A stretch of DNA of 64,000 nucleotides from NCBI GenBank assembly GCA_019192445.1, contig JAHCMK010000002.1, forward strand, positions 1 through 64,000. Direction: 5' to 3'. Below the pieces are notes generated by a model that ran no database searches, was not told the DNA's origin, and saw only the letters and a program-made list of their open reading frames with translations. Source of the stretch: Oceanococcus sp. HetDA_MAG_MS8. Lineage in GTDB: Bacteria > Pseudomonadota > Gammaproteobacteria > Nevskiales > Oceanococcaceae. The first letter of the stretch is position 1, and each line of letters starts with the position of its first letter. Below, one piece after another: positions 9,001 through 17,738 of this stretch. The translations under genes were made by a program, and so were the position numbers.

Positions 9001-9728
9001 AGCAGGTGGATTTCGCCACTAGGAATAGGTGCCAACCGAGGATCTAAAGATTTCACAGCGTCGAGTTGAATATCCCGCAGCTCCCACTCCAGCATTTGCG
9101 GCTGCGCGTCGGCAAAGCGGCTGCTGAGCTCCATGCGTCCGCCCTGTGCATCGTGTAAGTGCAGCAGAGCGCGGCGTGGACCAAAGCCACCTGCCAGGCG
9201 AGCTTCATCAATGGTCCATACGGCGATGGCGGGGCCATCCTCTGCCGCCTGCAGCCGCAAGTTGGAGTCGCGAATACGCAGCTGGGAGAACTCATCCAGG
9301 GCCTGCAGCATGTCGTCCAAACTCGGTGGGGTATCTCCGCCACCGGGCAAACCCAGCACGCGCCACTGGCCAGTGTCATTACACAAAATGAGTTCGGCAC
9401 CGGTAACAGTGAGGCGGCGGGGACGAATTTTGCCCTGCACCAGTTCCCAGGGATGAAAGCCGATGGTCAGCCCTTGCACCTGAACCGGGTCATTATTCGC
9501 GGCTTGAAGGCGTACCCCGCGCAGGGCCAAAGCCGGGCCAAAGCCCTCCCAACCCAGGCGCAGGTCGGCAATGTCCACCTGCGCGTCCAGCTCTTGCTCC
9601 AAAGCGGCCACCAAGCTTTGGCGATACTCGGGTGCCAAATGCATCGCCAGACGGAAGCCGCCCGCGGCCAGCCCGGCCACAATGGCCAGACTCAGCCCCA
9701 ACCACAACAAGCCGCGCAGTTGTGTCAT
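6048..9728 (-). CDS. yhdP: YhdP-family AsmA-like intermembrane transport protein
   Basis: A very large protein (1226 residues) with one N-terminal membrane anchor (about residues 5-25). Behind it is a long periplasmic beta-rich region of the DUF3971/AsmA type, rich in repeats of the style LRVDGDFQF. In E. coli YhdP, with TamB and YdbH, moves phospholipids between the inner and outer membranes through a beta-groove. The ATG at 9728 is preferred over one 30 bp upstream because GGCGGAAG precedes it and the anchor follows at once. The C-terminal part ends in a proline- and valine-rich tail overlapping the nit start. Confidence 0.92.
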   Translation of the reverse strand: MTQLRGLLWLGLSLAIVAGLAAGGFRLAMHLAPEYRQSLVAALEQELDAQVDIADLRLGWEGFGPALALRGVRLQAANNDPVQVQGLTIGFHPWELVQGKIRPRRLTVTGAELILCNDTGQWRVLGLPGGGDTPPSLDDMLQALDEFSQLRIRDSNLRLQAAEDGPAIAVWTIDEARLAGGFGPRRALLHLHDAQGGRMELSSRFADAQPQMLEWELRDIQLDAVKSLDPRLAPIPSGEIHLLQGRADREWENGRSSWPFQGQLRAALSSVAEGPLDLRIQGPLRGSLGTDRLRVESEAWSVETGTRAWPTQALWVEYLLGDRPRLRLQAGWIQLDDLFPMVAAWLPEQAPLQELQGALSDVRLDWTMGTPRPALVAQLSRLGVRWGDQWAIEGVDGEVSSSGQRGRISINSRDLQLEWPAVLSAMTEMESLAGTMQWSWSDQGLQWDVPDLAYSVSAIDGVGRLSQEASGRWQVDLRFLCPDVRVARNLIPLIWPQSLQNWLNEAAQGGELREGRVHLNGVAAKLQRTEVDLELDAVSLQFAPGWDLLQAEQAQVQIRDKSVQVSVPQGRLRELQINNVQAQVAPKPAGLLQINAGVRGDAGRVMQLLGDSPVADEIQGLRRSMSLSGPMQGELDLVVDLRKQGRGRWSAQVDVDNAQLQLRDWPTPIRNIRGALNISPEGLEATNMQAQMLGWPIQARLSRSAGRTRLRATTRAQTADIPAQWPLPDWLPARLQGASEWVVEGQFGGAANTNISLRSDLKGVAVELPPPLGKTAESARRVELSLKPEEHRLELAYGDLLALHGLHLGRPEARLAIRFGTDQVAASPAAGVWVDGELGQLPLQPWLDFLPELQAAATDDEASTTDQFGGLSLRLGALELAGQSWPQTDLQVLRSGANWLVNLRGDTLRGQMLVTPKQDQDLVMAGQFEQVDWNLGTALSSGDATPLQLELPAELPTMDLRIARFRLDGEDLGPLTMGVVSEPWGYRVDTLRVGADAAPTLRLSGRVIDPSRAQGTQWEAAKNTLQFALNTDNAMPWLRGMGYAGRIRAQRMRLDGSLAWASPADLAALRVDGDFQFNLSDGRLVSVEPGAGRLLGLLSVTALPRRFLLDFSDVTDSGLGFDTLEGSYALNQGQAITDDLRIISPSLRMMARGEVDLVQRLQDQQVTILPGISHGFTAAATVLGGPAMGLFLLLAQELLDKPLDQVGQIAYRIQGPLDDPTVEPVQ

Positions 9729-9779
9729 GACTTCCGCCCTGCGGCGCTGTGCTGCCACCAGGCCGGGCGGAAGCCTTGC

Positions 9780-11228
9780 CTACATGGGCACCACATCAAA
9801 GGATTCCGGCATGTATTGCGACTCTGCCTGCAGGCGGATGGGCGTGTGCAGAAATTCTTGCATTTCGGCCAACGCGCCGGCCTGCTCTTCGCGCAAGCGT
9901 TCAATCACATCTGGGCTGGCTAACACTCGATACTCTTGGCTGTCGAACTGCCGCGCGGTGCGTCGCAACTCGCGAAAGATTTCGTACATCACGGTGTCCG
10001 GAGTTTTCACCGTTCCGCGGTGGTTACAGACCCGGCAGGGCTCGCAGAGAATGCGTTCCAAGCTTTCGCGCGTGCGCTTGCGGGTCATTTCCACCAGCCC
10101 CAGCGGAGAAATGGGCGAAATGCTGGTTTTGGCGCGATCCCGCGCCACGGCCCGCTCCAAGGCATGCAGCACCTGTTGGCGGTGCCCCTCTTCGGCCATA
10201 TCGATAAAGTCGATAATGATAATGCCGCCGAGGTTGCGTAACCGAAGCTGGTGCGCAATGGCATGCGCTGCTTCCAGGTTAGTCTTGAAGATGGTTTCTT
10301 CAAGGTTGCGGTAGCCCAAGTAACCGCCTGTGTTCACATCCACGGTGGTCATGGACTCGGTCTGATCGAACACCAAGTGCCCGCCCGATTTGAGCGATAC
10401 GCGGCGTTCTAGGGCACGCTGCAACTCATCTTCCACTCCATACAGGTCGAAAATGGGGGTGTCGGCGTCGTACAGATCCAGACGCGGTGCAACCCAGGGC
10501 ACATAATCCCGCGCAAAGGCTTCGCATTGAGCAAAGGCGCGCTCATCGTCAATACGAATGCGCTCTATGCCGCGCTCGACGAGGTCGCGCACCACCCGCG
10601 TGACCAGCGGCAGGTCGGAGTGGATCAGCGTTCCCGGCATACCGCTGGAGGCCTTACGCCGGATCTCGCTCCAGCAACGCTGCAAGTAGGCCATGTCGGT
10701 GGCCAAGTCTTCGGCCTGGGCCTTCTCCCCTGCGGTGCGCACAATAAAGCCGCCCGGCGCCTCACTCTCTTCAGCCAGCGCGCCTACCGCCTCGCGTAAG
10801 CGCTCGCGCTCTTCCTCATCTTCAATACGCGCCGAAATACCCACATGCGAGGAATAAGGCAAATGCACCAGATAGCGAGAGGGAATGGTGATTTGACCGG
10901 TGAGCCTGGCGCCCTTGCTGCCCAGTGGCTCTTTGATGACCTGTACCAAGATGGCATCGCCATTGCGCAGCACCGCGCTGATATCGGAGTCACCTTCATC
11001 ATTCCGAGCCAGATCTGCCACATGCAAAAACGCGGTCCGCTCCAGGCCAATATTCACAAACGCGGCCTGCATGCCGGGCACCACGCGTTCAACCCGGCCC
11101 TTGTAAATGTTGCCCAGGATGCTACCGCGGTGGCCACGCTGAATATGCAGGTCTTGCAATACACCTTGCTCTACCGCGGCCACTCGGGTCTCGTAAGGCG
11201 TGACATTGACCAGTATTTCGTTACTCAT
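9780..11228 (-). CDS. rng: Ribonuclease G
   Basis: A 482-residue endoribonuclease of the RNase E/G family, active in 16S rRNA 5' end maturation and mRNA decay. The S1 RNA-binding domain covers about residues 38-125. Catalytic aspartates are D297 (VDVNTGGY) and D340 (IIIIDFIDM). The zinc-link cysteines are C395 and C398 (CEPC). It lacks the long C-terminal scaffold of RNase E. The start lies inside the end of maf (8 bp overlap). Confidence 0.96.
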   Translation of the reverse strand: MSNEILVNVTPYETRVAAVEQGVLQDLHIQRGHRGSILGNIYKGRVERVVPGMQAAFVNIGLERTAFLHVADLARNDEGDSDISAVLRNGDAILVQVIKEPLGSKGARLTGQITIPSRYLVHLPYSSHVGISARIEDEEERERLREAVGALAEESEAPGGFIVRTAGEKAQAEDLATDMAYLQRCWSEIRRKASSGMPGTLIHSDLPLVTRVVRDLVERGIERIRIDDERAFAQCEAFARDYVPWVAPRLDLYDADTPIFDLYGVEDELQRALERRVSLKSGGHLVFDQTESMTTVDVNTGGYLGYRNLEETIFKTNLEAAHAIAHQLRLRNLGGIIIIDFIDMAEEGHRQQVLHALERAVARDRAKTSISPISPLGLVEMTRKRTRESLERILCEPCRVCNHRGTVKTPDTVMYEIFRELRRTARQFDSQEYRVLASPDVIERLREEQAGALAEMQEFLHTPIRLQAESQYMPESFDVVPM

Positions 11229-11814
11229 AACTGCCAGGCCTCAATCCCGCATCGCTTAGTAGCTGCTCTGTTTGACACAAAGGCAGCCCCATGATTCCGG
11301 TGTAGCTGCCCTGCATTTCCAACACAAAGCGCCCGGCCTGCCCCTGAATGCCATAAGCCCCCGCTTTGTCCATGGGCTCACCGGAGGCCACATAGGCCGC
11401 AATTTCAGCATGGCGCAGTGGGCGGAACTGCACCCAGGAGCTTTGCAGCTGCACTTGGTGCTTGCCGTCGATGGCCAAGGCTATGGCCGTGTGCACCTGG
11501 TGCCGAGTCGCCGACAGCTCTCGCAGCATGTGCTCGGCATGGGTAGCATCACGTGGTTTTCCCAGTATTTGCCCGGCATTAACCACAATGGTGTCTGCCG
11601 CCAGCACAGCAGCCTGCGGCTGTTGCGCGGCCACAGCCTGCGCCTTGGTTAAGGCCAGACGCTGGACATGGGCTTCGGGCTGCTCTTCCGGCCAAACCGA
11701 CTCGTCAATATCGGCAGCCTGCACCACAAAGCGATAACCCAGGCTCAGCAGTAGCTCTCGCCGCCGAGGCGAAGCCGACGCAAGAATAAAGGTGCGCTGC
11801 GCTGTGTTAGCCAT
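11221..11814 (-). CDS. maf: Maf-family nucleoside triphosphate pyrophosphatase
   Basis: A 197-residue housecleaning pyrophosphatase. The SASPRRREL motif near the N-terminus and a later AADTIV segment with conserved acid are typical. Being next to rng, it corresponds by position to E. coli YhdE, which acts on dTTP, UTP and pseudouridine triphosphate. Substrate preference is inferred from that. Its stop overlaps the rng start by 8 bp. Confidence 0.94.
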   Translation of the reverse strand: MANTAQRTFILASASPRRRELLLSLGYRFVVQAADIDESVWPEEQPEAHVQRLALTKAQAVAAQQPQAAVLAADTIVVNAGQILGKPRDATHAEHMLRELSATRHQVHTAIALAIDGKHQVQLQSSWVQFRPLRHAEIAAYVASGEPMDKAGAYGIQGQAGRFVLEMQGSYTGIMGLPLCQTEQLLSDAGLRPGSYE

Positions 11815-11862
11815 TGTGTGTTGCCAAAGCGATTCCGGCCTATGCGCCGGACACTATCGTTA

Positions 11863-12330
11863 TTAATCCCGATGATACGGGTGCTGAGCCAAAATCGCGC
11901 TGGCCCGGTACAACTGCTCCAACAGCACCACCCGCGCCAAAGCATGCGGAAAAGTGAGTTTGGATAAGGCTAGCAGCCCCGCAGCCCCGTCACGCAGGGC
12001 TTGATCATGGCCATCCGGCCCACCAATCACCAAATTCAACTGACTGTACTGTTCGTCCCAGCGCTGCACTTGTTCGGCAAAACGGCGGCTGGGCCAGTGC
12101 TGGCCGCGCTCATCAAGTAAAACATAGGGCTCTGCTTGAAGCAGCTTGCGCACTTTATCGGAGTCGGCGACTTTGAGCTTCTGGGCCGAGCTGCGCTCAC
12201 GACCCGCCGTGGGCTTGATCCATTGAAGCTGGGTCTTCCAATGTTTGGGCAGCCGTTGCAGAAAGTCGGCCCCGGCGTCGTCCGCCCAACGCGGCCCCGG
12301 CGTAGCTACGACAATGATGCGTAGCTTCAC
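11863..12330 (-). CDS. rlmH: 23S rRNA pseudouridine1915 N3-methyltransferase
   Basis: A SPOUT-class methyltransferase of exactly 155 residues, the same length as E. coli RlmH. It methylates pseudouridine 1915 in helix 69 of 23S rRNA on assembled ribosomes. The knot region carries VIGGPDGHD, and the C-terminus ends in the typical YRA...HPYHR signature. It overlaps rsfS by 4 bp (ATGA). Confidence 0.96.
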   Translation of the reverse strand: MKLRIIVVATPGPRWADDAGADFLQRLPKHWKTQLQWIKPTAGRERSSAQKLKVADSDKVRKLLQAEPYVLLDERGQHWPSRRFAEQVQRWDEQYSQLNLVIGGPDGHDQALRDGAAGLLALSKLTFPHALARVVLLEQLYRASAILAQHPYHRD

Positions 12331-12695
12331 CCCTCTTCGGCAGTGGGCTCGTCACCCGTCCAAAGCTTCTCTAGCTGGTAGAAGGCCCGGGTTTGAGCCT
12401 GCATGATGTGCACCACCACCCCGCCCAAATCCACCAGCACCCATTCGCCTTCATCCAGCCCTTCAACGCCCTTAGGCTGATGGCCGGCGTGCTTGGCTTT
12501 CAAAACCAAGTTATCGGCCAGCGACTTCACATGCCGACTGGAGGTGCCGGTGCAAATCAGCATCCAGTCGGTGAGTGGCGTGAGTGGACGCACATCAATT
12601 TTGCGGGTGTCTCGGGCCTTGAGCTCTTCCAAAGCCTCCTGAGCCAAGTTGAGCTCTGGAACATCACTGCCGTTGGCAGCTGTGTTGTCAGTCAC
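12327..12695 (-). CDS. rsfS: Ribosomal silencing factor RsfS
   Basis: A protein of about 122 residues that binds ribosomal protein uL14 and blocks subunit joining in slow growth. The core contains [20 protein letters not shown] and the terminal VHIMQ...FYQLEKLW signature. I prefer the GTG at 12695: AAGGA lies 6 bases upstream and the codon overlaps the proA stop. A TTG at 12713 is possible. In many relatives nadD lies just upstream; here proA does. Confidence 0.93.
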   Translation of the reverse strand: MTDNTAANGSDVPELNLAQEALEELKARDTRKIDVRPLTPLTDWMLICTGTSSRHVKSLADNLVLKAKHAGHQPKGVEGLDEGEWVLVDLGGVVVHIMQAQTRAFYQLEKLWTGDEPTAEEG

Positions 12696-13959
12696 GAATG
12701 TGTCCTTGTCCAAAGACCACCCACTTCTGACTGGTCAGGCCTTCCAGCCCCACGGGACCGCGAGCGTGGAATTTGTCGGTGCTAATGCCAATTTCGGCGC
12801 CCAGGCCATATTCGAAGCCATCGGCAAAGCGCGTACTGGCGTTGATCATCACCGAGCTGGCATCAACCTCGCGCAAAAAGCGCATAGCATCGGTGTGCGA
12901 TTCGGTCACGATGGCCTCGGTATGCCCACTGCCATATTCGCGGATGTGATCCGCAGCCGCGTCAAAGTTGGGAACGGCGCGAATGGACAAGATTGGCGCC
13001 AAATATTCCGTGGCCCAATCCTCATCGGTGGCTGCCTGGATGCTGGCATCAACGGCGCGCACCTTCTCACAGCCACGCAGCTCTACGTCCTTCTCGCGCA
13101 GCTGGGCGGCAATTGCGGGCAACAGCTCGGCCAAGCGGGACTCGGCAATGAGCAGTGTTTCCATGGTGTTGCAGGTGCCAAAGCGGTGCGTCTTGGCATT
13201 GACGGCAATGGCGGTCGCCATCTGCGCATCGGCGGCATCGTGCAAATACACATGGCAAATGCCATCCAGGTGTTTGATGACCGGCACCCGCGCGGCATCG
13301 CGAACTGCAGCAACCAGACCCTTGCCACCACGCGGAACCACGACATCTACAGCCTCGGTCATGCCCACCAGAATCGGCACCGCCGCACGATCGGCGAAGT
13401 CCAGCACCTGCACGGCGTCTTCAGGCAATCCAGCCGCATCTAGTGCACGCTCGATACACCGAGCGATAGCTTGGTTGGATTGCAGCGCTTCGCGGCCGCC
13501 ACGCAAGATGCTGGCATTACCCGATTTCAAGCACAGAGCCGCAGCGTCGGCGGTGACGTTAGGCCGCGACTCATAAATGATGGCCACCACACCCAAAGGC
13601 ACCCGCATTTTCCCCACTTGAATGCCGGAGGGGCGGACCTGGGCGTCGCTGATGGCGCCAACCGGGTCTGGAAGAGCGGCGATTTGCTCTACCCCTTGGG
13701 CCATGCTTTCGATGCGCTCTGGCGTTAACTCCAAACGATCCAGCAAAGCCGCGTCCAGCCCATTCTCGCGGCCGGCCTGCATATCGGCCGCATTCGCCTC
13801 CAGTAGCGCGGCCTGCTGCTCGCGCAAAATACTGGCCAGCCCCAGTAGGGCTTGGTTCTTTTGGGCGGTGGTAGCGCGCGCGGTGGAAACCGAGGCATTG
13901 CGGGCCTTGGCACCGATGTCGCGAATGGTCTGCTCGAGGTTGGTAGTGTTAGTAGTCAA
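12688..13959 (-). CDS. proA: Gamma-glutamyl phosphate reductase
   Basis: Second enzyme of proline synthesis, reducing glutamate-5-phosphate to the semialdehyde with NADPH. The catalytic cysteine is in [11 protein letters not shown], and the 423-residue length is normal. The start is a TTG at 13959 overlapping the holA stop (TTGA). No strong ribosome site precedes it, so translation probably depends on coupling. proB is not in the window. Confidence 0.96.
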   Translation of the reverse strand: MTTNTTNLEQTIRDIGAKARNASVSTARATTAQKNQALLGLASILREQQAALLEANAADMQAGRENGLDAALLDRLELTPERIESMAQGVEQIAALPDPVGAISDAQVRPSGIQVGKMRVPLGVVAIIYESRPNVTADAAALCLKSGNASILRGGREALQSNQAIARCIERALDAAGLPEDAVQVLDFADRAAVPILVGMTEAVDVVVPRGGKGLVAAVRDAARVPVIKHLDGICHVYLHDAADAQMATAIAVNAKTHRFGTCNTMETLLIAESRLAELLPAIAAQLREKDVELRGCEKVRAVDASIQAATDEDWATEYLAPILSIRAVPNFDAAADHIREYGSGHTEAIVTESHTDAMRFLREVDASSVMINASTRFADGFEYGLGAEIGISTDKFHARGPVGLEGLTSQKWVVFGQGHIRD

Positions 13960-14975
13960 AATGTTGCGAGAGTCTCATCTAAAGCAAATGGCAGTTTGGC
14001 GGTAGTGGTACCACCGGCAAACACATGGACGAAGTTTAACAAGTCCTCCCAATACTCCTCCTCCGGCCGCGATTTGGCGAGCTGATCTAAACCCACCATC
14101 GCGCGGTGTAGCCGCCCCAAAACCGCCGGTTTCAGGCGACGCCGCGCCTGGTTGAACAGTGGTGCCCGCGTGCGCCATACACCAGCTGCCTGCGGGCTGC
14201 TGCCCTTGGCCAACTTGAGTAGGCTGCGCAGGTCGCGCGCCAGAGCAAAGTTCAGCAAAGGCGCAGCGGCTCCCTCGGCGCGTAGCCGTAGAGCGATCCG
14301 CCGGGCACGCACGAGGTCACCCTCCAAACAGGCATCCGGCAAGGCAAAGACGGCGAAACGCGCGGCGTCAGCGACGCTCTGCTCCAGGGTATCTTTGTCT
14401 ATGCTGCCCTCTAAGCCCAGCATTTCCAGTTTTTGCAAATCCTGCGCCGCAGCCATCAAGGCGCCTTCGGTGCGGTCTGTCATCCACTCCACGGCATCCG
14501 CCGTGAGCTCCAGGCCCTGCGCCCGGGCGCGTTGCTCCAGCCAAGCCGGGATAGCCGCCCGCTCTAAGGAGTCGCCGCGCAGGAATAGGCCCTGATCTTG
14601 GATGGTTTTCATCCATGCCGTTGCCCTGGGCATACGCTCGCAATGCGCGACCAAGAGCAAACAAATATCTGCGGGCGGATCCTTCAGCCAACGGCTGATA
14701 AATTTGCCTCCGGTCTGGCCTACCTTAGCCTCCGGCAGATCGACCTCAAGAATTTTGCGCGAGGCGAATAATGAGCCTGCCTGCGACTCTGCATAAAGCG
14801 CATCTTCATCCAGGCTGTCGAAGCGCAGGCGCTCTTCAAAGCCCTGGCCGCGCAAATGCGCGCGCATCTGATCTGCGGACTCACTCACGAACAGCGGCTC
14901 GTCGCCTATCACTAGGCACACCGCCGGCGCGGTCGCCGGAAGGCGGCGTGGTAAATCGGGTGGCCGGAGTATCAT
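13956..14975 (-). CDS. holA: DNA polymerase III delta subunit
   Basis: The delta subunit of the clamp loader, which opens the beta sliding clamp. It is 339 residues with the usual [15 protein letters not shown] opening and a weakly conserved AAA-like fold. It heads the minus-strand run; lptE and leuS, its usual upstream neighbours, are absent here and coq7 lies divergent. The intergenic gap to coq7 is 69 bp, so the two promoters must be compact. Confidence 0.93.
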   Translation of the reverse strand: MILRPPDLPRRLPATAPAVCLVIGDEPLFVSESADQMRAHLRGQGFEERLRFDSLDEDALYAESQAGSLFASRKILEVDLPEAKVGQTGGKFISRWLKDPPADICLLLVAHCERMPRATAWMKTIQDQGLFLRGDSLERAAIPAWLEQRARAQGLELTADAVEWMTDRTEGALMAAAQDLQKLEMLGLEGSIDKDTLEQSVADAARFAVFALPDACLEGDLVRARRIALRLRAEGAAAPLLNFALARDLRSLLKLAKGSSPQAAGVWRTRAPLFNQARRRLKPAVLGRLHRAMVGLDQLAKSRPEEEYWEDLLNFVHVFAGGTTTAKLPFALDETLATF

Positions 14976-15044
14976 GCCTAAAAGCTTAGCAGCCCCAGGC
15001 GGGCAATAAGCACCTCCCCTGCTAGTAGATTATTGGAGTTCTCT

Positions 15045-15671
15045 ATGCCGAGCACCCCCTCCCCGATGCGCCGAGTCAGTCGCGGTGATGATTGGCTGGG
15101 CCGCATTCAGAATCGCCTCGCAGAAGTCATTGATGGACCAGCAGATGACACCCATTTAAGTGCTGCGGAGCGTCGCCAGGCAGCGGCATTAATGCGCATA
15201 AATCATGCTGGCGAAGTCGCCGCTCAGGGTTTGTACTTGGGCCAGGCTGCGCAGGCCAAACGCGCGGACAATCGCGAGCATCTGCTGGAAGCGGCGGCCG
15301 AAGAAAAAGCGCACCTGCGCTGGTGCCGAGCCCGCCTCGACCGTTTGGGCTCTGCGCCCAGTTTGCTCGACCCCATTTGGTTCGCAGGCTCGTACACCCT
15401 AGGCGCCAGTGTGGCGCGCTTAGGCGATGCTATTTCCTTGGGCTTTGTCTCCGAAACAGAGCGTCAGGTGGAGGCCCACCTGGAAGGGCACTTGCAACGA
15501 CTCCCAGCAGGTGACCATGCCAGCCGCGAAGTGCTGGAAAAAATGCGGGATGATGAGGCGGCGCATGGTGCAGCCGCGCGCGAACGCGGTGGGCGCGAAC
15601 TGCCGCGTCCAGTGCGCAAGCTCATGGCTTTGAGTTCCAAGGTGATGACGACCAGCGCCTACTGGATTTAG
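15045..15671 (+). CDS. coq7: 5-demethoxyubiquinol hydroxylase, Coq7 type
   Basis: Di-iron monooxygenase for the penultimate hydroxylation in ubiquinone synthesis, replacing the flavin enzyme UbiF of E. coli. The ligand set is visible: E57, E87 with H90 (EEKAH), E139 and E171 with H174 (DEAAH). The ATG at 15045 (208 residues) has GGAG 7 bases upstream; a TTG at 15033 is less likely. It is followed 12 bp later by lrgA. Confidence 0.95.
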   Translation: MPSTPSPMRRVSRGDDWLGRIQNRLAEVIDGPADDTHLSAAERRQAAALMRINHAGEVAAQGLYLGQAAQAKRADNREHLLEAAAEEKAHLRWCRARLDRLGSAPSLLDPIWFAGSYTLGASVARLGDAISLGFVSETERQVEAHLEGHLQRLPAGDHASREVLEKMRDDEAAHGAAARERGGRELPRPVRKLMALSSKVMTTSAYWI

Positions 15672-15683
15672 CCCTCGCCAAGC

Positions 15684-16034
15684 ATGATTCAAGGATTAGT
15701 TGCCCTACTGTCGGCTCAGCTGCTAGGCGAGATACTCAGCGCGGCACTCGGGCTGCCAGTGCCTGGGCCGGTCATAGGGCTCATCGTGTTGTTTGTCTGG
15801 TTGTGCCTGCGTGGTGGCCCTAGCAATGAGCTCAGCCAAACCGCGCATACGCTGTTGCGATATCTGCCCCTGCTGCTCATTCCGCCCTGTGTAGGCCTGA
15901 TGGATCACCTCGATCTGCTCGCCATGCACGCAGAGCTATTGCTGGCAATCATCCTCGGAACCACGGCACTATCTTTGGTGCTGAGCGGCTTGCTGGGGCG
16001 TTGCTGGCTTAAGGACCCGCAACATGGCGACTGA
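15684..16034 (+). CDS. lrgA: LrgA/CidA-family holin-like protein
   Basis: A 116-residue inner-membrane protein with four predicted helices and the PVPGPVIGL motif of the LrgA/CidA family. Members act with LrgB in control of murein hydrolase export, cell lysis, or pyruvate-related transport. The actual role varies between species and is not decidable here. The ribosome site is weak, which suggests coupling to coq7. It overlaps lrgB by 11 bp. Confidence 0.93.
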   Translation: MIQGLVALLSAQLLGEILSAALGLPVPGPVIGLIVLFVWLCLRGGPSNELSQTAHTLLRYLPLLLIPPCVGLMDHLDLLAMHAELLLAIILGTTALSLVLSGLLGRCWLKDPQHGD

Positions 16035-16719
16035 ATGGCTGGAACACAGCCGCAGTTTTGACCTGCTGCTCACCCTGCTCGCCTATCAATGCGGGGTATG
16101 GGCATATGCGCGCAGCCGCGGCCATCCCTTATTACTCCCGGTGTGGGTAGGACTGATCCTGGTGTTGGGCGCCAATGTGTTGCTGCAGCGCGACTATGCC
16201 GATTACGCCGACGGCAGCGCCGCACTCACCGCCTTGCTGGGGCCGGTCATCGTCGCTCTGGCCATCCCGCTCTACCAACATATGGGGCCTATGCGCGCCC
16301 AGGCTGGGCGGGTGCTGGGCATTGTGCTCGGCACCGCAATTTTCACGGCCCTAAGTGTCGCAGCCCTGGCCCAGTGGCTAGCTCCCAATCAGGCCACCTT
16401 GCTGGCCTCGGTCTTACCCAAAGCCGCCACCACTCCCATCGCCCTGGAAATCGCCCAGGCCACCGGCGGCATCCCCGCCTTGGCGGCCACCACCGTGATG
16501 CTCACCGGCATCGCCGGGGCCATGTTGGCCCCACCCCTGCTCAAGCTGATGCGGGTGCAAAGCCATGCCGCCCTGGGGCTGGCCTTGGGCATTTCCGCCC
16601 ATGCTGTGGGCACCGCGCGTGCCTTTGAAATTAGCCCCCGCTGCGGCGCCTGGTCCGCGTTGGGCATGGGCCTAACCGGATTGCTGCTCGCCCTGGTTTT
16701 ACCGGCGGTTTTGGCCTAG
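16024..16719 (+). CDS. lrgB: LrgB-family membrane protein
   Basis: A 231-residue partner of LrgA with six to eight hydrophobic helices. It carries the family signatures LPKAATTPIALEIA and SAHAVGTARAFE. The paired order and 11-bp overlap indicate a two-gene unit. No terminator was found directly after it. Confidence 0.94.
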   Translation: MATEWLEHSRSFDLLLTLLAYQCGVWAYARSRGHPLLLPVWVGLILVLGANVLLQRDYADYADGSAALTALLGPVIVALAIPLYQHMGPMRAQAGRVLGIVLGTAIFTALSVAALAQWLAPNQATLLASVLPKAATTPIALEIAQATGGIPALAATTVMLTGIAGAMLAPPLLKLMRVQSHAALGLALGISAHAVGTARAFEISPRCGAWSALGMGLTGLLLALVLPAVLA

Positions 16720-17228
16720 ACACTACAGGCGTCTGGTTTGAGGCGCCACAACCGTCGTAAGGGCGACTCTGGGCGGGACACGCTGCGCGCTACTTCGGCC
16801 CACCTCCGGGGGCTGCAGAGCCTTCATCCTGAATGCCTGCACCGGCCGGACGTCCTGTCCGGCCCCACTTCGTGGCCTGATCCTGCGGCGGGCCGGCGCT
16901 CCGCTACCGTCCCGCCCAAAGCCACCCTAACGGGCATAGCCTGCAGAGCCCAAATGGAGCCAAGATCTTTATATGCTTGGGTAGTGCGGCGAGCGGTCAA
17001 AGCCGTTCTGGTAGCCAGTAGGAGCGACCCGGCGGAGCGCAGGATCAGGCCGGCGCAGCCGGCGGGGGCCAGGACGGCCCCCGCTTTGCGCGGAGGCAGG
17101 ATGCCGACTCGCAAAGCCCCGGAGCGCAACCGGACCAGTCGCGACGTGGCTACCAGAGCGGCTTTGAACGCAGTGCCAACCTCTGCCGCGCCCCTGATTG
17201 CGTGCTCACCGACTTAATCACTGGCGCG
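16720..17228. repeat. Gene-free block dense in inverted repeats
   Basis: No convincing gene. Four paired elements are visible: a hairpin GGCCGGAC/GTCCGGCC (16844-16864); GGCCTGATCCTGCG (16874-16887) and its exact complement at 17038-17051; an outer pair 16991-17013 and 17150-17172 of the form TCAAAGCCGNTCTGGTAGCCA; and hairpin GCGGGGGCC/GGCCCCCGC (17062-17084) followed by TTT. The last could act as a terminator reading rightwards. Origin is unknown; a decayed small mobile element or a structured RNA are both open. Confidence 0.6.
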
Positions 17229-17670
17229 GTAGCGCTGAGTTCATCCGCAATCGCAGCGAGGTGAGCAGCCGCAAGAACACAGGAAGTGCAGCAGCCTTAG
17301 AACCTATTGGCGGTGCTAAAGGAGCCAGCGAGCACAGCAAGGTGGGCTGCCACCGAAACGCAGCAGCCGCAGCAATCCGAGCCGACAGGAGCACTACTCT
17401 CTGAGAACTGATTACGGGCGCTGAGGGAATCTGCGAGCGCAGCGAGGTGGACCGCCGCCGGAGCGCAGAAAGCGCAGCAAACCTAGAAGCTACCGGCGGC
17501 GCTGAAGGAGCCAGCGAGCGAAGCAAGGTGGGCTGCCGCCGGAACGCAGCAGCCGCAGCACACGGGCCGACAGGAGCACTACTCTCTAAAAGCTGATTGC
17601 GGGCGCTGAGGGAATCTGCGAGCGCAGCGAGGTGGGTCGCCGCCGGAGCGCAGAAAGCGCAGCATATGGG
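17229..17670. repeat. Tandem array of about 185-bp composite repeats
   Basis: Two related modules of about 75-100 bp alternate as A-B-A-B-A. Module A contains GGGAATCTGCGAGCGCAGCG (clean copies from 17423 and 17608, and a diverged one near 17245). Module B contains GGAGCCAGCGAGC (from 17321 and 17507). The spacing of equivalent copies is 185-186 bp. All modules share a core of the type CGAGCGNAGCNAGGTGG followed by a GCAG-rich end. Identity is highest in the right half and falls to the left. ORFs through it are low-complexity Ala/Arg/Ser products of the repeat and are not called as genes. Confidence 0.8.
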
Positions 17671-17738
17671 CCATATGTGAGCATTTTAAGCACCGCCGGC
17701 GGCCCAGATCGCAAGCGCAGAAATTCACTCAGCGGCCG

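Noticed and set aside
15001-15044. Missing lptE-leuS upstream of holA as a deletion
   Set aside because: Gene order here varies between gammaproteobacteria; nothing in the 69-bp gap shows a scar.
17218-17526. A 102-codon minus ORF in the repeat array
   Set aside because: Its sequence is Ala/Leu/Arg/Ser repeats that simply follow the DNA repeat.
17229-17670. CRISPR array
   Set aside because: The repeat period is about 185 bp and the modules are continuous, with no short identical repeats separated by unique spacers, and no cas genes.
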